This document shows, one piece after another, positions 26,527 through 35,745 of a DNA stretch of 64,000 bases; the first letter of the stretch is position 1; the number at the start of each line of letters is the position of its first letter. The position numbers were made by a program, and so were the translations under genes. The notes under the pieces are model-generated. The model did not search any database, was not told where the DNA came from, and worked only from the letters and a program-made list of their open reading frames with translations. Source of the stretch: DAHVFK01 sp963755395 (GTDB lineage: Bacteria > Pseudomonadota > Gammaproteobacteria > Burkholderiales > SG8-39); the NCBI GenBank assembly GCA_963755395.1, contig CAVWJJ010000004.1, positions 1-64,000 of the forward strand, read 5' to 3'.

Positions 26527-27597
26527 ACACGCTCCAGAACGACACCCTGCTGCGCGCGCTGGCGCGCCAGCCGACCGAGCACACGCCGATCTGGCTCATG
26601 CGTCAGGCCGGACGCTACTTGCCGGAGTACAGCGCGACGCGCGCGCGCGCCGGAAGCTTCCTCGCGCTGGCCAAGAGCCCCGCGCTCGCCACCGAGGTCA
26701 CGTTGCAGCCGCTCGAGCGCTTTCCGCTCGACGCCGCGATCCTGTTTTCCGACATTCTCACCGTGCCCGACGCGATGGGGCTCGGACTGCACTTCGCCGA
26801 AGGCGAAGGCCCGCGCTTCGCGCGCCCGATTGCGCGACGAAACCGCGATCGCCGCGCTCTCGGCGCCCGATCCCACGCGCGAGCTGCGCTACGTTCTCGA
26901 CGCGGTGCGCGAAGTCCGACGCGCGCTCGGCGGCCGCGTGCCGCTGATCGGCTTTTCGGGCAGCCCCTATACGCTCGCCTGCTACATGATCGAAGGCTCG
27001 GGCAGCGACGACTTCGCCGCGCTCAAGACCATGCTCTATTCGCGCCCGCAGCTTCTGCACCGCGTGCTCGAGGTCAACGCGCGCGCGGTGACCGACTACC
27101 TCAACGCGCAGATCGAAGCGGGCGCGCAGGCGGTGATGCTGTTCGACACCTGGGGCGGCAACCTGAGCCACGCCGGATACGAGGAGTTCTCGCTCGCCTA
27201 CTCGCGGCGCGTGATCGCCGGGCTGAAAAAGGAAAACGAGGGACGCTCCGTCCCGAGCATCCTGTTCACCAAGGGCGGCGGACAATGGCTCGAAGCGATC
27301 GCGGCCAGCGGCTGCGACGCGGTCGGACTGGACTGGACGGTCAGCCCGGCGCGCGCGCGCGCACTGGTCGGCGCGCGCGTCGCGCTGCAGGGAAATCTTG
27401 ACCCGAGCGCGCTGTTTGCGCCGCCCGAGGCAGTGCGCGGCGAAGCGCGCAGGGTACTCGACGCCTTCGGCGGCGCGCCGGGTCATGTCTTCAACCTCGG
27501 CCATGGCATTTCGCAACACACTCCGGTCGAGTCCGTAGCCGCGCTGGTGGACGAAGTGCGTACTTACAGCCGCAAGCTGCGACGAGAAAAGGGCTGA
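26523..27597 (+). CDS. hemE: Uroporphyrinogen decarboxylase (one frameshift)
   Basis: Removes four carboxyl groups from uroporphyrinogen III to give coproporphyrinogen III in haem synthesis. The signature WLMRQAGRYLPEY is near the N-terminus, followed by AILFSDILTVPDAMGLGL, GFSGSPYTLACYMIEG, LFDTWGGNLS, GLDWTVSPARAR and FNLGHGISQHTP. The frame changes near 26833, within GPRFARPI. The TTG start at 26523 overlaps the EVE stop and gives LNTLQNDTLLRALARQPTEHTPIW, the expected N-terminus. About 357 residues. It is an essential gene, which supports an indel error over a real break. Confidence 0.93.
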
Positions 27598-27937
27598 GAA
27601 ATCGCTTTGGTCGCTTGACTTATTCACAAAAATCGTATTTCCCTCTCGCCGCAGGGCGATTTTTCCCCTTCCCTCTCAGGGGCCTCGCAACTCAATGGAT
27701 TTAATACCTATTTCGGCTACTTGCAGGTGGGCGCGAGATTTCTCGGTGCGCCGCAGCAGCCGCGTTGCTGGCTCGTGACACTCTTACCCACAACTTTATC
27801 CACAGAAGATTGTGGATAGCGAAATTTGCCTTTCTGGCGCAATGAGTACGCACATCATCTCAACATTTCGATTCAACTCCAGAAGGTAATTCGTTGCCTA
27901 CGCGGGAACTTTATTCGACTCCATTCGGACTCTCCCA
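27598..27937. other. hemE-priA spacer with clustered DnaA boxes
   Basis: 340 bases without a gene and much richer in A/T than the flanks. TTATTCACA (27620-27628) and TTATCCACA (27796-27804) match the DnaA consensus TTATNCACA exactly. TTACCCACA (27784-27792) and, on the minus strand, CTATCCACA (27811-27819) have one mismatch. Three boxes fall within 36 bases. An A/T-rich stretch (GGATTTAATACCTATTT, about 27698-27714) lies between the outer boxes. It also holds the hemE terminator. It may be a replication origin, a DnaA-titrating site or a DnaA-responsive priA promoter; the sequence alone does not decide. Confidence 0.65.
27646..27664 (+). terminator. Rho-independent terminator after hemE
   Basis: TCGCC and GGCGA form a five-base-pair stem with a GCAG loop, followed by five T. 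An outer stem AAAAATCG (27628-27635) with CGATTTTT (27657-27664) is an alternative fold, which would make it bidirectional. Confidence 0.55.
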
Positions 27938-29935
27938 GTGGCGCTGAAGATCCTGCGCGTCGCGCTCGATGTCCCGCTCGCCAACCTGTTCGACTACGCT
28001 CAGCCCGAAGGCGTCGAAGCCGAGGTCGGCGACCGAGTGGTGGTGCCGTTCGGCGCGCGCCAGCGCCTGGGCGTTGTCGTCGAGCGCGCGCAGGACAGCG
28101 CCTATCAGGCCAAGCTGAAGCCGATCGCTGGCGTACGCGACGACGCACCCCGCCTGGGCGGCGAGTGGCTTGCGCTGATCCGCTTTCTCGCGACTTACTA
28201 TCAGCGCCCGCTGGGCGAAACCGCGATCGGCGCGCTGCCGCCGCGGCTACGCTCCCTGAAACCGTTGCCGCGCGCGACGCGCGGCGTGCAGGCCGAGGGA
28301 CCGCCAGCAGGCGGCCGTTTCGTCGCCGTGCACACACTCAGCGCAGAGCAGCAGCAGGCCCTTGGACACATACGCGCCGCGCTGGGTGGCTACAAGCCGT
28401 TTCTGCTGCATGGGGTCACCGGCAGCGGCAAGACCGAAATCTACCTGCACCTGGTGGCCGAGGTGCTCGCGCGCGGCGCCCAGGCGCTGGTGCTGGTACC
28501 GGAAATCGGCCTCACGCCCCAGCTTGAAGCGCGCTTTCGGCATGCCTTCCCCGACGCACGCATCGCGCTGATGCACAGCGCGCTCGAGGACACGGCGCGA
28601 ACCGCAGCCTGGCTCGCCGCTGCGCGCGGCGAGGCAGGGATCGTGCTCGGCACCCGCCTCGCGGTGCTTGCGCCGCTGCCGCGCCTCGCGCTGGTGGTGG
28701 TCGACGAGGAGCACGACACCTCTTTCAAGCAGCAGGAAGGTCTGCGCTACTCCGGACGCGACGCGGCCGTCATGCGCGCCAAGCTCGCCGGCTGTCCAGT
28801 GGTGCTCGGCACCGCAACGCCTGCGCTCGAGACCTGGTTCAACTGCAGCGCGGGACGCTATGAGCGCATCGCGCTCGAACAGCGCGCCGCGCCGGGCTCG
28901 CGTCTTCCCGCGGTGCACACGATCGACCTGCGCACCGAGCCGGCCGAGCATGGAATCGCCGCCCGCCTCGCGGCGGCGATCGGCGAGCGCCTGGCGCGCC
29001 GCGAGCAGAGCCTGATCTTCATCAATCGCCGCGGTTACGCCCCGGTGCTCGGCTGCGAGGCCTGCGGCTGGGCCGCAGGCTGCGCCCGCTGCAGCGCACG
29101 GATGGTGCTGCATACCGCAGACCGGCGGCTGCGCTGCCACCATTGCGGCGCCGAGGAAGCGATTCCGCGCGCTTGCCCGACCTGCGGCAATGCCGACCTG
29201 CGAGCCGTCGGGCGCGGCACGCAGCGCGTCGAGGAAACCCTGGCGGCGATGTTCCCCGCCGCGCGCCTGGTGCGCATTGACCGCGACAGCGCGCGCAGGC
29301 GGGGGGCGCTCTCGCGCACGCTTGACGGCGTGCGCCGCGGCGAGGCCGACATCCTGGTCGGCACCCAGCTGCTCGCCAAGGGACACGACTTTCCAGATCT
29401 GACCCTGGTCGGCGTGCTGAATGCCGACCATGCCCTGCTGTCGACCGACTACCGCGCCGCCGAGCGCCTGTTCGCGACGCTCGAGCAGGTCGCGGGACGC
29501 GCCGGGCGGCGCGAGCGTCCGGGCGAGGTGCTGATCCAGACCCGCTACCCGACGCATCCGCTCTTTGCCGCGCTCGCGCGCCACGATTACGCCGGCTTCG
29601 CCGCCTCGCAGCTCGCCGAGCGCGAGACGGCAGGCTTTCCGCCGTTCGTGGCGGAAGCCGTGCTGCGCGCCGAAGCCAAGACCCTTGCCACCGCTCTCGC
29701 GTTCCTGCGCGAGGCGGCCGGGCTGGTGGCGGTGCCGCAGGAAGTGCGCGTCTACGATCCGGTGCCGAATGTGATCACGCGCCGGGCCGACCTGGAGCGC
29801 GCGCAGCTGCTGGTGCAGTCGCGCTCGCGCCCGGCGTTGCAGGAGTTCCTGCAGCGCTGGTCGGAGCAGCTGTTCCAGCAGGCGCCGCGCGACGTCCGCT
29901 GGCACCTGGACGTCGACCCGATCGAATTCGACTAG
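27938..29935 (+). CDS. priA: Primosomal protein N', replication restart helicase
   Basis: Restarts stalled replication forks by unwinding DNA and loading the primosome. Residues 1 to about 110 are the DNA-binding region (ILRVALDVPLANLFDYAQPEG). Helicase motifs follow: GVTGSGKTEIYL (Walker A), LVPEIGLTPQ, DEEHDTSFKQQEGLRYSGRD (DEEH box), GTATPALET, HDFPDLTLVGVLNADHALLSTDYRAAER and QVAGRAGRRERPG. Zinc-binding cysteines are CEACGWAAGCARC, CHHCG and CPTCG. The start is GTG at 27938. 665 residues, slightly shorter than the E. coli protein. The spacer before it carries the DnaA boxes, so it may be under DnaA influence. Confidence 0.95.
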   Translation: MALKILRVALDVPLANLFDYAQPEGVEAEVGDRVVVPFGARQRLGVVVERAQDSAYQAKLKPIAGVRDDAPRLGGEWLALIRFLATYYQRPLGETAIGALPPRLRSLKPLPRATRGVQAEGPPAGGRFVAVHTLSAEQQQALGHIRAALGGYKPFLLHGVTGSGKTEIYLHLVAEVLARGAQALVLVPEIGLTPQLEARFRHAFPDARIALMHSALEDTARTAAWLAAARGEAGIVLGTRLAVLAPLPRLALVVVDEEHDTSFKQQEGLRYSGRDAAVMRAKLAGCPVVLGTATPALETWFNCSAGRYERIALEQRAAPGSRLPAVHTIDLRTEPAEHGIAARLAAAIGERLARREQSLIFINRRGYAPVLGCEACGWAAGCARCSARMVLHTADRRLRCHHCGAEEAIPRACPTCGNADLRAVGRGTQRVEETLAAMFPAARLVRIDRDSARRRGALSRTLDGVRRGEADILVGTQLLAKGHDFPDLTLVGVLNADHALLSTDYRAAERLFATLEQVAGRAGRRERPGEVLIQTRYPTHPLFAALARHDYAGFAASQLAERETAGFPPFVAEAVLRAEAKTLATALAFLREAAGLVAVPQEVRVYDPVPNVITRRADLERAQLLVQSRSRPALQEFLQRWSEQLFQQAPRDVRWHLDVDPIEFD

Positions 29936-29943
29936 CTGACCGG

Positions 29944-29949
29944 TATAAT
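29944..29949 (+). promoter_or_regulatory. -10 element of the argS promoter
   Basis: TATAAT, a perfect sigma-70 -10, lies 14 bases before the argS ATG and 8 bases after the priA stop. The -35 region at the right distance is weak (TCGAAT). It would drive argS, the SPOR gene and dsbA. Confidence 0.45.
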
Positions 29950-29963
29950 TCGCGCCTTTTCCC

Positions 29964-31698
29964 ATGGACGACCCCAAGGACATCCTCAGGCGCATCCTCG
30001 AGCACGGCGCGCGCGCCGTCGCGCCCGAGGCGGAAGGGGTCGAAATCCATCTCGAGCGGCCAAAGAATCCCGAGCACGGCGACTACGCGAGTAACGTCGC
30101 GCTGCAGCTCTCGAAGCAGCTCAAGCGCAAGCCGCGCGAGATCGCGCAGCGAATCGTCGACGCGACGCAGGAGTTCTTTCGCGACGGAATCTTTTCGCCG
30201 CCCGAGATTGCCGGCGCCGGATTCCTGAACGTGCGCCTGAAGCCCGCCGCCAAGCTGCAGGTAGTGCATCGGGTGCTGGCCGAGGGCCAGGACTACGGCC
30301 GCGGTCGGCCGGCGCGCTCCGAGTCGCTGCAGGTCGAGTTCGTCTCTGCCAACCCGACCGGACCGCTGCATGTCGGCCACGGGCGCGGCGCGGCCTACGG
30401 CGCGAGCCTCGCCAGCCTGCTCGAGTTCGCCGGCCACCGCGTCGCGCGCGAGTTCTACGTCAACGATGCCGGGCGGCAGATGGACATCCTCGCGCTATCG
30501 GTGTGGCTGCGCTACCTCCAGGCGCACGGCAGCGTGCTTCCCTTCCCCGACGACGGCTACCGCGGCGACTACGTGAGCGGCATCGCCGCGCGCCTTGCCG
30601 ATGCGCACGTGGCGCGCTTCGTGCGGGACGCCGAGGAGCTGCCGCAGCCGGGGGCGGACGCGGACCCCGACGCGGCGCTCGATGGGCTGATCGCCGCCGC
30701 CAAGTCGCTGCTGGGCGAGGACTGGCGCCAGCTGCACCGCTTCGCGCTGGAAGAGATGCTCGCCGACCAGCGCGACGATCTGACGCGGTTCCGGGTCGAG
30801 TTCGACCGCTGGTTCTCCGAGCAGTCTCTGTACGACTCGGGCGCGGTGGCGAACACCGTCGAGCGGCTCGAGGCGGGGGGGCACCTCTACCGCAAGGACG
30901 GTGCGCTGTGGTTCCGCTCGAGCGCCTTCGGCGACGAGAAGGACCGCGTGGTTCAACGCGAGAACGGTCAGTACACCTACTTCGCCTCAGACATCGCTTA
31001 CCACGCCGACAAGTTCGAGCGCGGCTTCGAGCGCGCGATCGACGTCTGGGGCGCCGACCACCACGGCTACATCGCGCGCGTGCGCGGCGCGCTCGCCGCG
31101 CTCGGTCTGCCGCCCGAGCGCCTGACGGTCGCGCTAGTGCAGTTCGCGGTGCTCTACCGCGGCGGCGAGAAAGTGGCGATGGGCAAGCGCTCGGGCGACT
31201 TCGTTACCTTGCGCGAGCTGCGCGAGGAGGTGGGCATCGACGCGGCGCGCTTCTTCTACGTCATGCGCAAATCCGACCAGCACCTGGACTTCGACCTCGA
31301 CCTGGCCAAAAGCGAATCGCAGGACAACCCCGTCTACTACGTGCAGTACGCGCACGCCAGGGTGTGCAGCGTATTTGCGCAATGGGGCGGTGATCCGGGA
31401 CAGCTGGTGCGCGCGCCGCTCGCGTCGCTCGCCCAGTGCGCGCGAGCTCGCCCTGATGCAGCGCCTGGGCGCGTTTCCGGAGATGATCGAGTCGGCCGCG
31501 CGGGAACTCGCGCCGCACTCGCTGGCGTTCTACCTGCGCGAGCTCGCGGGCGAGTTCCACAGCTACTATAATGCGGAGCGCATTCTGCTCGACGACGAGG
31601 CGCAGCGCCTGGCGCGGCTCGCGCTGTGCGCAGCGGTACGGCAGGTGCTCGCGAACGGACTGTCGCTGCTAGGCGTCAGTGCACCGGAGAAAATGTGA
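29964..31698 (+). CDS. argS: Arginyl-tRNA synthetase (one frameshift)
   Basis: Class I synthetase charging tRNA-Arg. The N-terminal Add1 domain (about residues 1-110) contains PKNPEHGDYASNVALQLSK; the catalytic core has EFVSANPTGPLHVGHGRGAAYG (HIGH-type HVGH), FYVNDAGRQMDILA, WGADHHGYIARVRGAL and the MGKRSG loop in place of KMSKS. The C-terminal anticodon-binding helical domain begins near DNPVYYVQYAHARVCSVF. At about 31437 the frame slips and the protein ends in FYLRELAGEFHSYYNAERI. About 578 residues. The stop overlaps the SPOR gene start. Confidence 0.95.
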
Positions 31699-32309
31699 TG
31701 GCCAAGGCGAGAATCTCCCAGGCGACGCGCAACAAGTCCGGCGGCGGCTTCCTGCTCGGGGTATTCATCGGGCTCTTGATCGGGCTTGCGATCGCGCTCG
31801 GCATCGCCTTCTACCTGAACCGCAGCGCGCTGCCATTCAGCACCAAGTCGCAGCCGGCCGGCAAGGAAGGCGGCGCGAGCGAGAAGTTGCCGGCGATTGC
31901 CGGGATGCCGCAGGACGGCGCCGCGGGCGGCGGCACGACGCCGAAGTTCGATTTCTACAAGATTCTCCCCAAGGGCGAAGAGCCGGTGACCGATAAGCAG
32001 CTCAAGGAGAGCATGCGCGCGGCCGCCAAGGGCAAGCCTGACAGCGGAAGTGACATCTACTTCATCCAGACGGGGTCGTTCCAGAACCCGGCCGAAGCCG
32101 ACAACCAAAAGGCAAAACTCGCCATCCTCGGCATCGATTCGAGCGTGGAACCGGCGGCGCTGGCAGACAAAGGGACCTGGTACAGGGTGCGGATAGGGCC
32201 TTACACAAAGCTTGACGACATCAACCGGGTTCGACAGACCTTGGCCCAGAACGGAATGACCGCCAACGTGGTCAAAGTGAAGAATCCTCCTTCCGCAAAG
32301 GCAAATTGA
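31698..32309 (+). CDS. SPOR-domain membrane protein, FtsN-like
   Basis: Bitopic inner-membrane protein with a short cytoplasmic tail, one membrane segment (GGGFLLGVFIGLLIGLAIALGIAFYL, residues about 15-42), a low-complexity periplasmic linker, and a C-terminal SPOR domain from about residue 118 (IYFIQTGSFQNPAEADNQKAKLAILG, then YRVRIGPYTKLDDINRVRQTL). SPOR domains bind denuded septal peptidoglycan, so a division role like FtsN is likely. It starts at the last base of argS, and dsbA follows after one base. This argS-SPOR-dsbA order is common in betaproteobacteria. Confidence 0.88.
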   Translation: MAKARISQATRNKSGGGFLLGVFIGLLIGLAIALGIAFYLNRSALPFSTKSQPAGKEGGASEKLPAIAGMPQDGAAGGGTTPKFDFYKILPKGEEPVTDKQLKESMRAAAKGKPDSGSDIYFIQTGSFQNPAEADNQKAKLAILGIDSSVEPAALADKGTWYRVRIGPYTKLDDINRVRQTLAQNGMTANVVKVKNPPSAKAN

Positions 32310-32310
32310 C

Positions 32311-32964
32311 ATGAATTCGGACCGCCGCCGCATCCTGCTCGCGCTCGGGCTCGCACCTCTGTACGCCCCGCTGACCGCGCTCGCGCAAGCCGCGCCCGCG
32401 GCGGGGGAGTACATCGAGCTCAACCCCCCGCTACCGGTCGAGATCCCGGGCAAGATCGAGGTGATCGAATTCTTCTGGTACGGCTGCCCGCACTGTTACG
32501 ACCTCGAGCCGCTGATCGAGCCCTGGGCAAAAAAACTTCCCGCCGACGTCGCGTTTCGGCGCATTCCGGCGGTGTTCAACAACCCGCAGTGGACGCTCGA
32601 TGCGCAGATCTTCTACTCGCTCGACGCGCTCGGCCTGGTCGAGCGGCTGCATCGCCCGTTGTTCGACGCCATCCATCGCGATCACCTGCGCACGGCGGAC
32701 CCCGCCGCACTGCATGAATGGCTGCAGAACAAGGGCGTCGACGTGAAGAAGTTCGACGCCGCGATGCGCTCTTTCGGCGTGCAAAGCAGGGTGCGCCGGT
32801 CAGCGCAGCTGTCGATCGCCTACCAAATCACCGGCACGCCGGCGATGGCGGTGCAGGGCCGCTACACCATCAACTCGGACGCGGTTAAGAGCCACGAAGC
32901 GCTGTTGTCGGTCACCGACTACCTGATCGGCGTCGTGCGCAAGAGCATGGCTGGCAAGGGCTGA
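32311..32964 (+). CDS. dsbA: Periplasmic thiol:disulfide oxidoreductase DsbA
   Basis: Introduces disulfide bonds into exported proteins. A signal peptide ends near residue 27 (ALAQAAPA), the thioredoxin fold has the active site FFWYGCPHCYDLEP (CPHC, as in DsbA), a long helical insert follows, and the cis-proline loop reads GTPAMAV. 217 residues, normal. It is one base after the SPOR gene, in the argS operon. Reoxidation would need a DsbB, which is not in this window. Confidence 0.93.
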   Translation: MNSDRRRILLALGLAPLYAPLTALAQAAPAAGEYIELNPPLPVEIPGKIEVIEFFWYGCPHCYDLEPLIEPWAKKLPADVAFRRIPAVFNNPQWTLDAQIFYSLDALGLVERLHRPLFDAIHRDHLRTADPAALHEWLQNKGVDVKKFDAAMRSFGVQSRVRRSAQLSIAYQITGTPAMAVQGRYTINSDAVKSHEALLSVTDYLIGVVRKSMAGKG

Positions 32965-32975
32965 GCCGGCCCGCG

Positions 32976-33743
32976 ATGCGCGCGGTCATCACGGGCGCAT
33001 CCTCGGGCATCGGCGAAGCGCTCGCGCGCCGCTACGCCGGTCCGCACAGCGCGCTCGGGCTGATCGCGCGCCGCAAGGATGCGCTGGATGCCCTCGCCGC
33101 GAGCCTGCAGGGGCGCAGCGCGGTCTATCCCCTCGACGTAGCCGACGAGCAGGCGCTCGCGCGCGCGGCCGATGACTTCGTTGCGCGCTTCGGCACGCCC
33201 GATCTGGTGATCGCCAATGCGGGCGTGTCGGCCGGGACACACGGCGAAACGGCGAGCGACCTGGCCAGGCTGCGCCGCCTGCTCGAGGTGAACGTGATCG
33301 GCCTCGCCGCGACGCTCGCCGCGTTCGCCCCCGCCATGCGCGCTGCGGGCCGCGGCACGCTGTGCGGGATCGCCAGCGTATCCGCGTTTCGCGGCCTGGC
33401 AGGCGCCGGCGGCTACTGCGCTTCAAAGTCCGCCGCGGTCACGTGGCTCGAAAGCTTGCGGGTCGAGCTGCGTGGCAGTGGTGTGTCGGTAGTGACGGTG
33501 TGCCCGGGTTACGTCGATACTCCGATGACGCGTGTCAATCGTTATCGCATGCCGTTCCTGCTGCCGGCGGACGCGGCCGCGCGCCGCATCGCGCGCGCGA
33601 TCGCCGCGAAGCGGCGCCTGGCAGTGATTCCTTGGCAAATGGCGCTGGTGTCCTGCGCGCTGCGCGCGTTGCCGGCCTGGCTCTACGATCGCCTCGCCGC
33701 GCGCGCGCCGCGCAAGCCGCGTTCGACCGGCGAGTTTCAGTAG
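32976..33743 (+). CDS. Short-chain dehydrogenase/reductase (SDR)
   Basis: Classical SDR of 255 residues: ITGASSGIGEALARRYA (cofactor loop TGxxxGIG), LVIANAGVSAG (NAG motif), an active-site Ser at SVSAF and YCASKSAAVTWLESL (Y-x-x-x-K), then CPGYVDTPMT. RRKDAL after the second strand carries arginines that suggest NADPH. A hydrophobic C-terminal stretch (IPWQMALVSCALRALPAWLYDRL) may bind membranes. It follows dsbA by 11 bases and its end overlaps the convergent outer-membrane protein gene by 7 bases. The substrate is unknown. Confidence 0.88.
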   Translation: MRAVITGASSGIGEALARRYAGPHSALGLIARRKDALDALAASLQGRSAVYPLDVADEQALARAADDFVARFGTPDLVIANAGVSAGTHGETASDLARLRRLLEVNVIGLAATLAAFAPAMRAAGRGTLCGIASVSAFRGLAGAGGYCASKSAAVTWLESLRVELRGSGVSVVTVCPGYVDTPMTRVNRYRMPFLLPADAAARRIARAIAAKRRLAVIPWQMALVSCALRALPAWLYDRLAARAPRKPRSTGEFQ

Positions 33744-34474
33744 AACTCGTACTCGATGTGGGCGAGGAAAGTCTGGCTCGGCGCCGCGGCGTTGAGACCG
33801 AAGACCACGCCGAATCGATATTCGAGCTCGGTTCCGCGCGAGCTCGCCAGCTCGCCGCGCACGATCGGTCCCATCTGGTAGCTGGTGTCCCCGGGGCGCA
33901 GGTAGACTTCGAAGCCCGGCGCAAACGCGCGCTTGACGTTGTAGGCGAAAGCATAGGCCGCGCGGCCGACATATTTGCCGCTGGCTCCCGCGCCGACTTC
34001 CTTCTCCCAGATCAGGTTCAGTCGCTGGTCGATGCGGCCACTTTTCTTTTCGAACAGCGGGCCGAACTCCACCGCGCTCGCCACGCCAGGCTGGCGATTC
34101 TGCTCATAGGACAGCACGAAGCCGGGGTCGACCCAGTACTCCCCCTGGGGGGCGAGCTGGAACACGTTCTCGAATTCGTTGCCGACCCATTGCCCCCGCT
34201 CGCCGGGCGAGCGCGCGTACTCGCCCAGGTAGATTTCCGGCCGCCACCAGTCGGTGAACGCGTGCGCGACGGAGACCTCTACGTTGCGGGCACCGTTGAT
34301 CGCCGGGTCGCTGTCGCGCTGCTCGGTGCCGCGGATCTCGAGTTCGGTCTGCCCGTTGGTCACGTAAGGCGAATAGACGACGAAGTCATCAGCGCGGCCG
34401 GCGCGCGGCACGGCAAGCGCGAGCCAGCCGGCCAACACCGCGGTCCAGGCGATAGGAGCGAATGTCCGGCTCAT
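33737..34474 (-). CDS. Putative outer-membrane beta-barrel protein of the iron operon
   Basis: A signal peptide (LAGWLALAVPRAGRA) precedes about 217 residues with alternating strands rich in aromatic residues (WWRPEIYLGEYARSP, RAAYAFAYNVKRAF, TELEYRFGVVFGLN) and the terminal strand TFLAHIEYEFY, ending in an aromatic residue as outer-membrane barrels do. I cannot place it in a named family. The ATG overlaps the FTR1 stop (ATGA), so it is translationally coupled to the iron permease, which makes a role in metal entry or export across the outer membrane plausible but unproven. Confidence 0.7.
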   Translation of the reverse strand: MSRTFAPIAWTAVLAGWLALAVPRAGRADDFVVYSPYVTNGQTELEIRGTEQRDSDPAINGARNVEVSVAHAFTDWWRPEIYLGEYARSPGERGQWVGNEFENVFQLAPQGEYWVDPGFVLSYEQNRQPGVASAVEFGPLFEKKSGRIDQRLNLIWEKEVGAGASGKYVGRAAYAFAYNVKRAFAPGFEVYLRPGDTSYQMGPIVRGELASSRGTELEYRFGVVFGLNAAAPSQTFLAHIEYEFY

Positions 34475-35289
34475 GGCTGCGGATTCATTTGACGCGCGGC
34501 GATGGCGCGCATCAAGGCGTAGATCACTGTCAGGGTGCAAAGGTAAAACAGGACCTGCATGCCGGAGGGCCGCGCGATGTAGCCGACCAGCACGTGCAGG
34601 ATCTGACCGAGCAGTGTGCCCTGATTGAGCAGGCCCGAGCTGTCCCACAGCGCGCCCCCCAATGTCGGCAACAAACCCATTTGGTTCAGGAAGCCGGCGG
34701 CCTGCGCCGCGAGCCCGGCGGTTAGCAGCAAGATCAACCAGCCGGTCACCTGGAAGAAGTAGCGCACCGGAATGAACAGCAGGCTGCGGTACAGCAGCAC
34801 GCCGGCGAGTACGCCGGCCGCAAGGCCGGTCGCGGCGCCGAGCGTCATCCCAGCGGCCTGTCCGCCGCCCGCAGCGATCGCCCATAGGAACAAAACCACC
34901 TCGGAGCCCTCACGCATCACGGCAACGAAGCTGACCACGAGCAGTGCGAGCAGCGAGCGTTTGCCCAGTTGCACCGCGGCGCCCAGCGCACGCAGCTCGC
35001 TGCTCATGCGCCGGCCGTGCGCGCTCATCCAGATGTTGTGCCAGGCGAGCATCGCTACCGCGGCAAGCAGGATCGCCGCGTTGAGCAGTGCCTGTCCGCT
35101 GCCCGCGAAGGCTTCGGCGAGACGCTGCGCGAACAGCGCAACCACTCCGGCAGCGGCTAGGCCAAGCGCTACGCCGGCCGCCACCCAGCGACCGCGGCCG
35201 ACTACTCCGCTGGTTGATCCGAGCAGGATCGCGATAACGAGCGCTGCCTCGAGCACCTCGCGAAACAGGATGATAGCGGTGGCGAGCAC
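34471..35289 (-). CDS. FTR1-family high-affinity iron permease
   Basis: Inner-membrane iron permease of the FTR1/EfeU family, 272 residues with seven hydrophobic segments. The two iron-handling R-E-x-x-E motifs are REVLEA in the first helix and REGSEV in the fourth. It follows the cupredoxin gene by 15 bases and overlaps the outer-membrane gene. In EfeUO-type systems a cupredoxin-containing partner prepares iron for the permease; here the partner is a stand-alone cupredoxin. A Fur box upstream of the operon agrees with iron control. Confidence 0.92.
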   Translation of the reverse strand: MLATAIILFREVLEAALVIAILLGSTSGVVGRGRWVAAGVALGLAAAGVVALFAQRLAEAFAGSGQALLNAAILLAAVAMLAWHNIWMSAHGRRMSSELRALGAAVQLGKRSLLALLVVSFVAVMREGSEVVLFLWAIAAGGGQAAGMTLGAATGLAAGVLAGVLLYRSLLFIPVRYFFQVTGWLILLLTAGLAAQAAGFLNQMGLLPTLGGALWDSSGLLNQGTLLGQILHVLVGYIARPSGMQVLFYLCTLTVIYALMRAIAARQMNPQP

Positions 35290-35304
35290 GGCGGCGTGCG
35301 CGAC

Positions 35305-35670
35305 CTATTTCGTCGCTTTTCCAACCACGACCCAGCCCTCGGCGGCCGGATTGAAGTCGTTGAAAAAGCGATAGCGGCCCGGCTCAAGCGGACCGAGGTA
35401 GATCACGACCTTCGCGTGGCCGGGCACCACAACCTCGCGCGACAGGTCATTGCTTTCGAATTCCGCAGGAGTCGTGTCGTCGTTTCGGATCTCCAGTTTC
35501 AGCTTTACACCCACTGGCAAGGAGAGCTCCCTAGGCGCGAACTCCCGGTTGGCGATGGCGAGCCGGAATACAGGCACCTCGTCGGCGCGTGCCACAGCGC
35601 TGAGCGCGACGGCTCCCAATATGACGAGCGCGCTTAGAAGATTCCTCATCTGATTTCTCGGGGATTTCAT
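35305..35670 (-). CDS. Periplasmic cupredoxin-like protein (EfeO N-domain type)
   Basis: A signal peptide (LLSALVILGAVALSAVARA) is followed by one cupredoxin fold of about 90 residues: FRLAIANREFAPRELSLPVGVKLKLEIRNDD, TPAEFESNDLSREVVVPGHAKV and PLEPGRYRFFNDFNP. The mature part has no cysteine, so a blue-copper centre is excluded; this is the pattern of the iron-binding cupredoxin of EfeO. The peptidase-M75 half of EfeO is absent. The start may be ATG at 35670 or 35649; both give a good signal peptide. It heads the FTR1 operon. Confidence 0.82.
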   Translation of the reverse strand: MKSPRNQMRNLLSALVILGAVALSAVARADEVPVFRLAIANREFAPRELSLPVGVKLKLEIRNDDTTPAEFESNDLSREVVVPGHAKVVIYLGPLEPGRYRFFNDFNPAAEGWVVVGKATK

Positions 35671-35745
35671 TCGACGCAAGGCCTCAAGCTCAAAACGATA
35701 ACAATTCTCGTTACCAACCAGATCGTAAAGTGATGCCGCAGAAAT

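Noticed and set aside
27598..27937. A confirmed chromosomal origin.
   Set aside because: No dnaA, dnaN, gyrB or parAB is in the window and the GC-skew could not be computed; kept as a candidate only.
31567..31572. Perfect TATAAT inside the 3' part of argS.
   Set aside because: It encodes Tyr-Tyr-Asn of the conserved YYNAERI segment, has no good -35, and the next gene overlaps argS; no promoter is needed.
35305..35670. Blue-copper (type 1) protein.
   Set aside because: The mature cupredoxin domain has no cysteine ligand.
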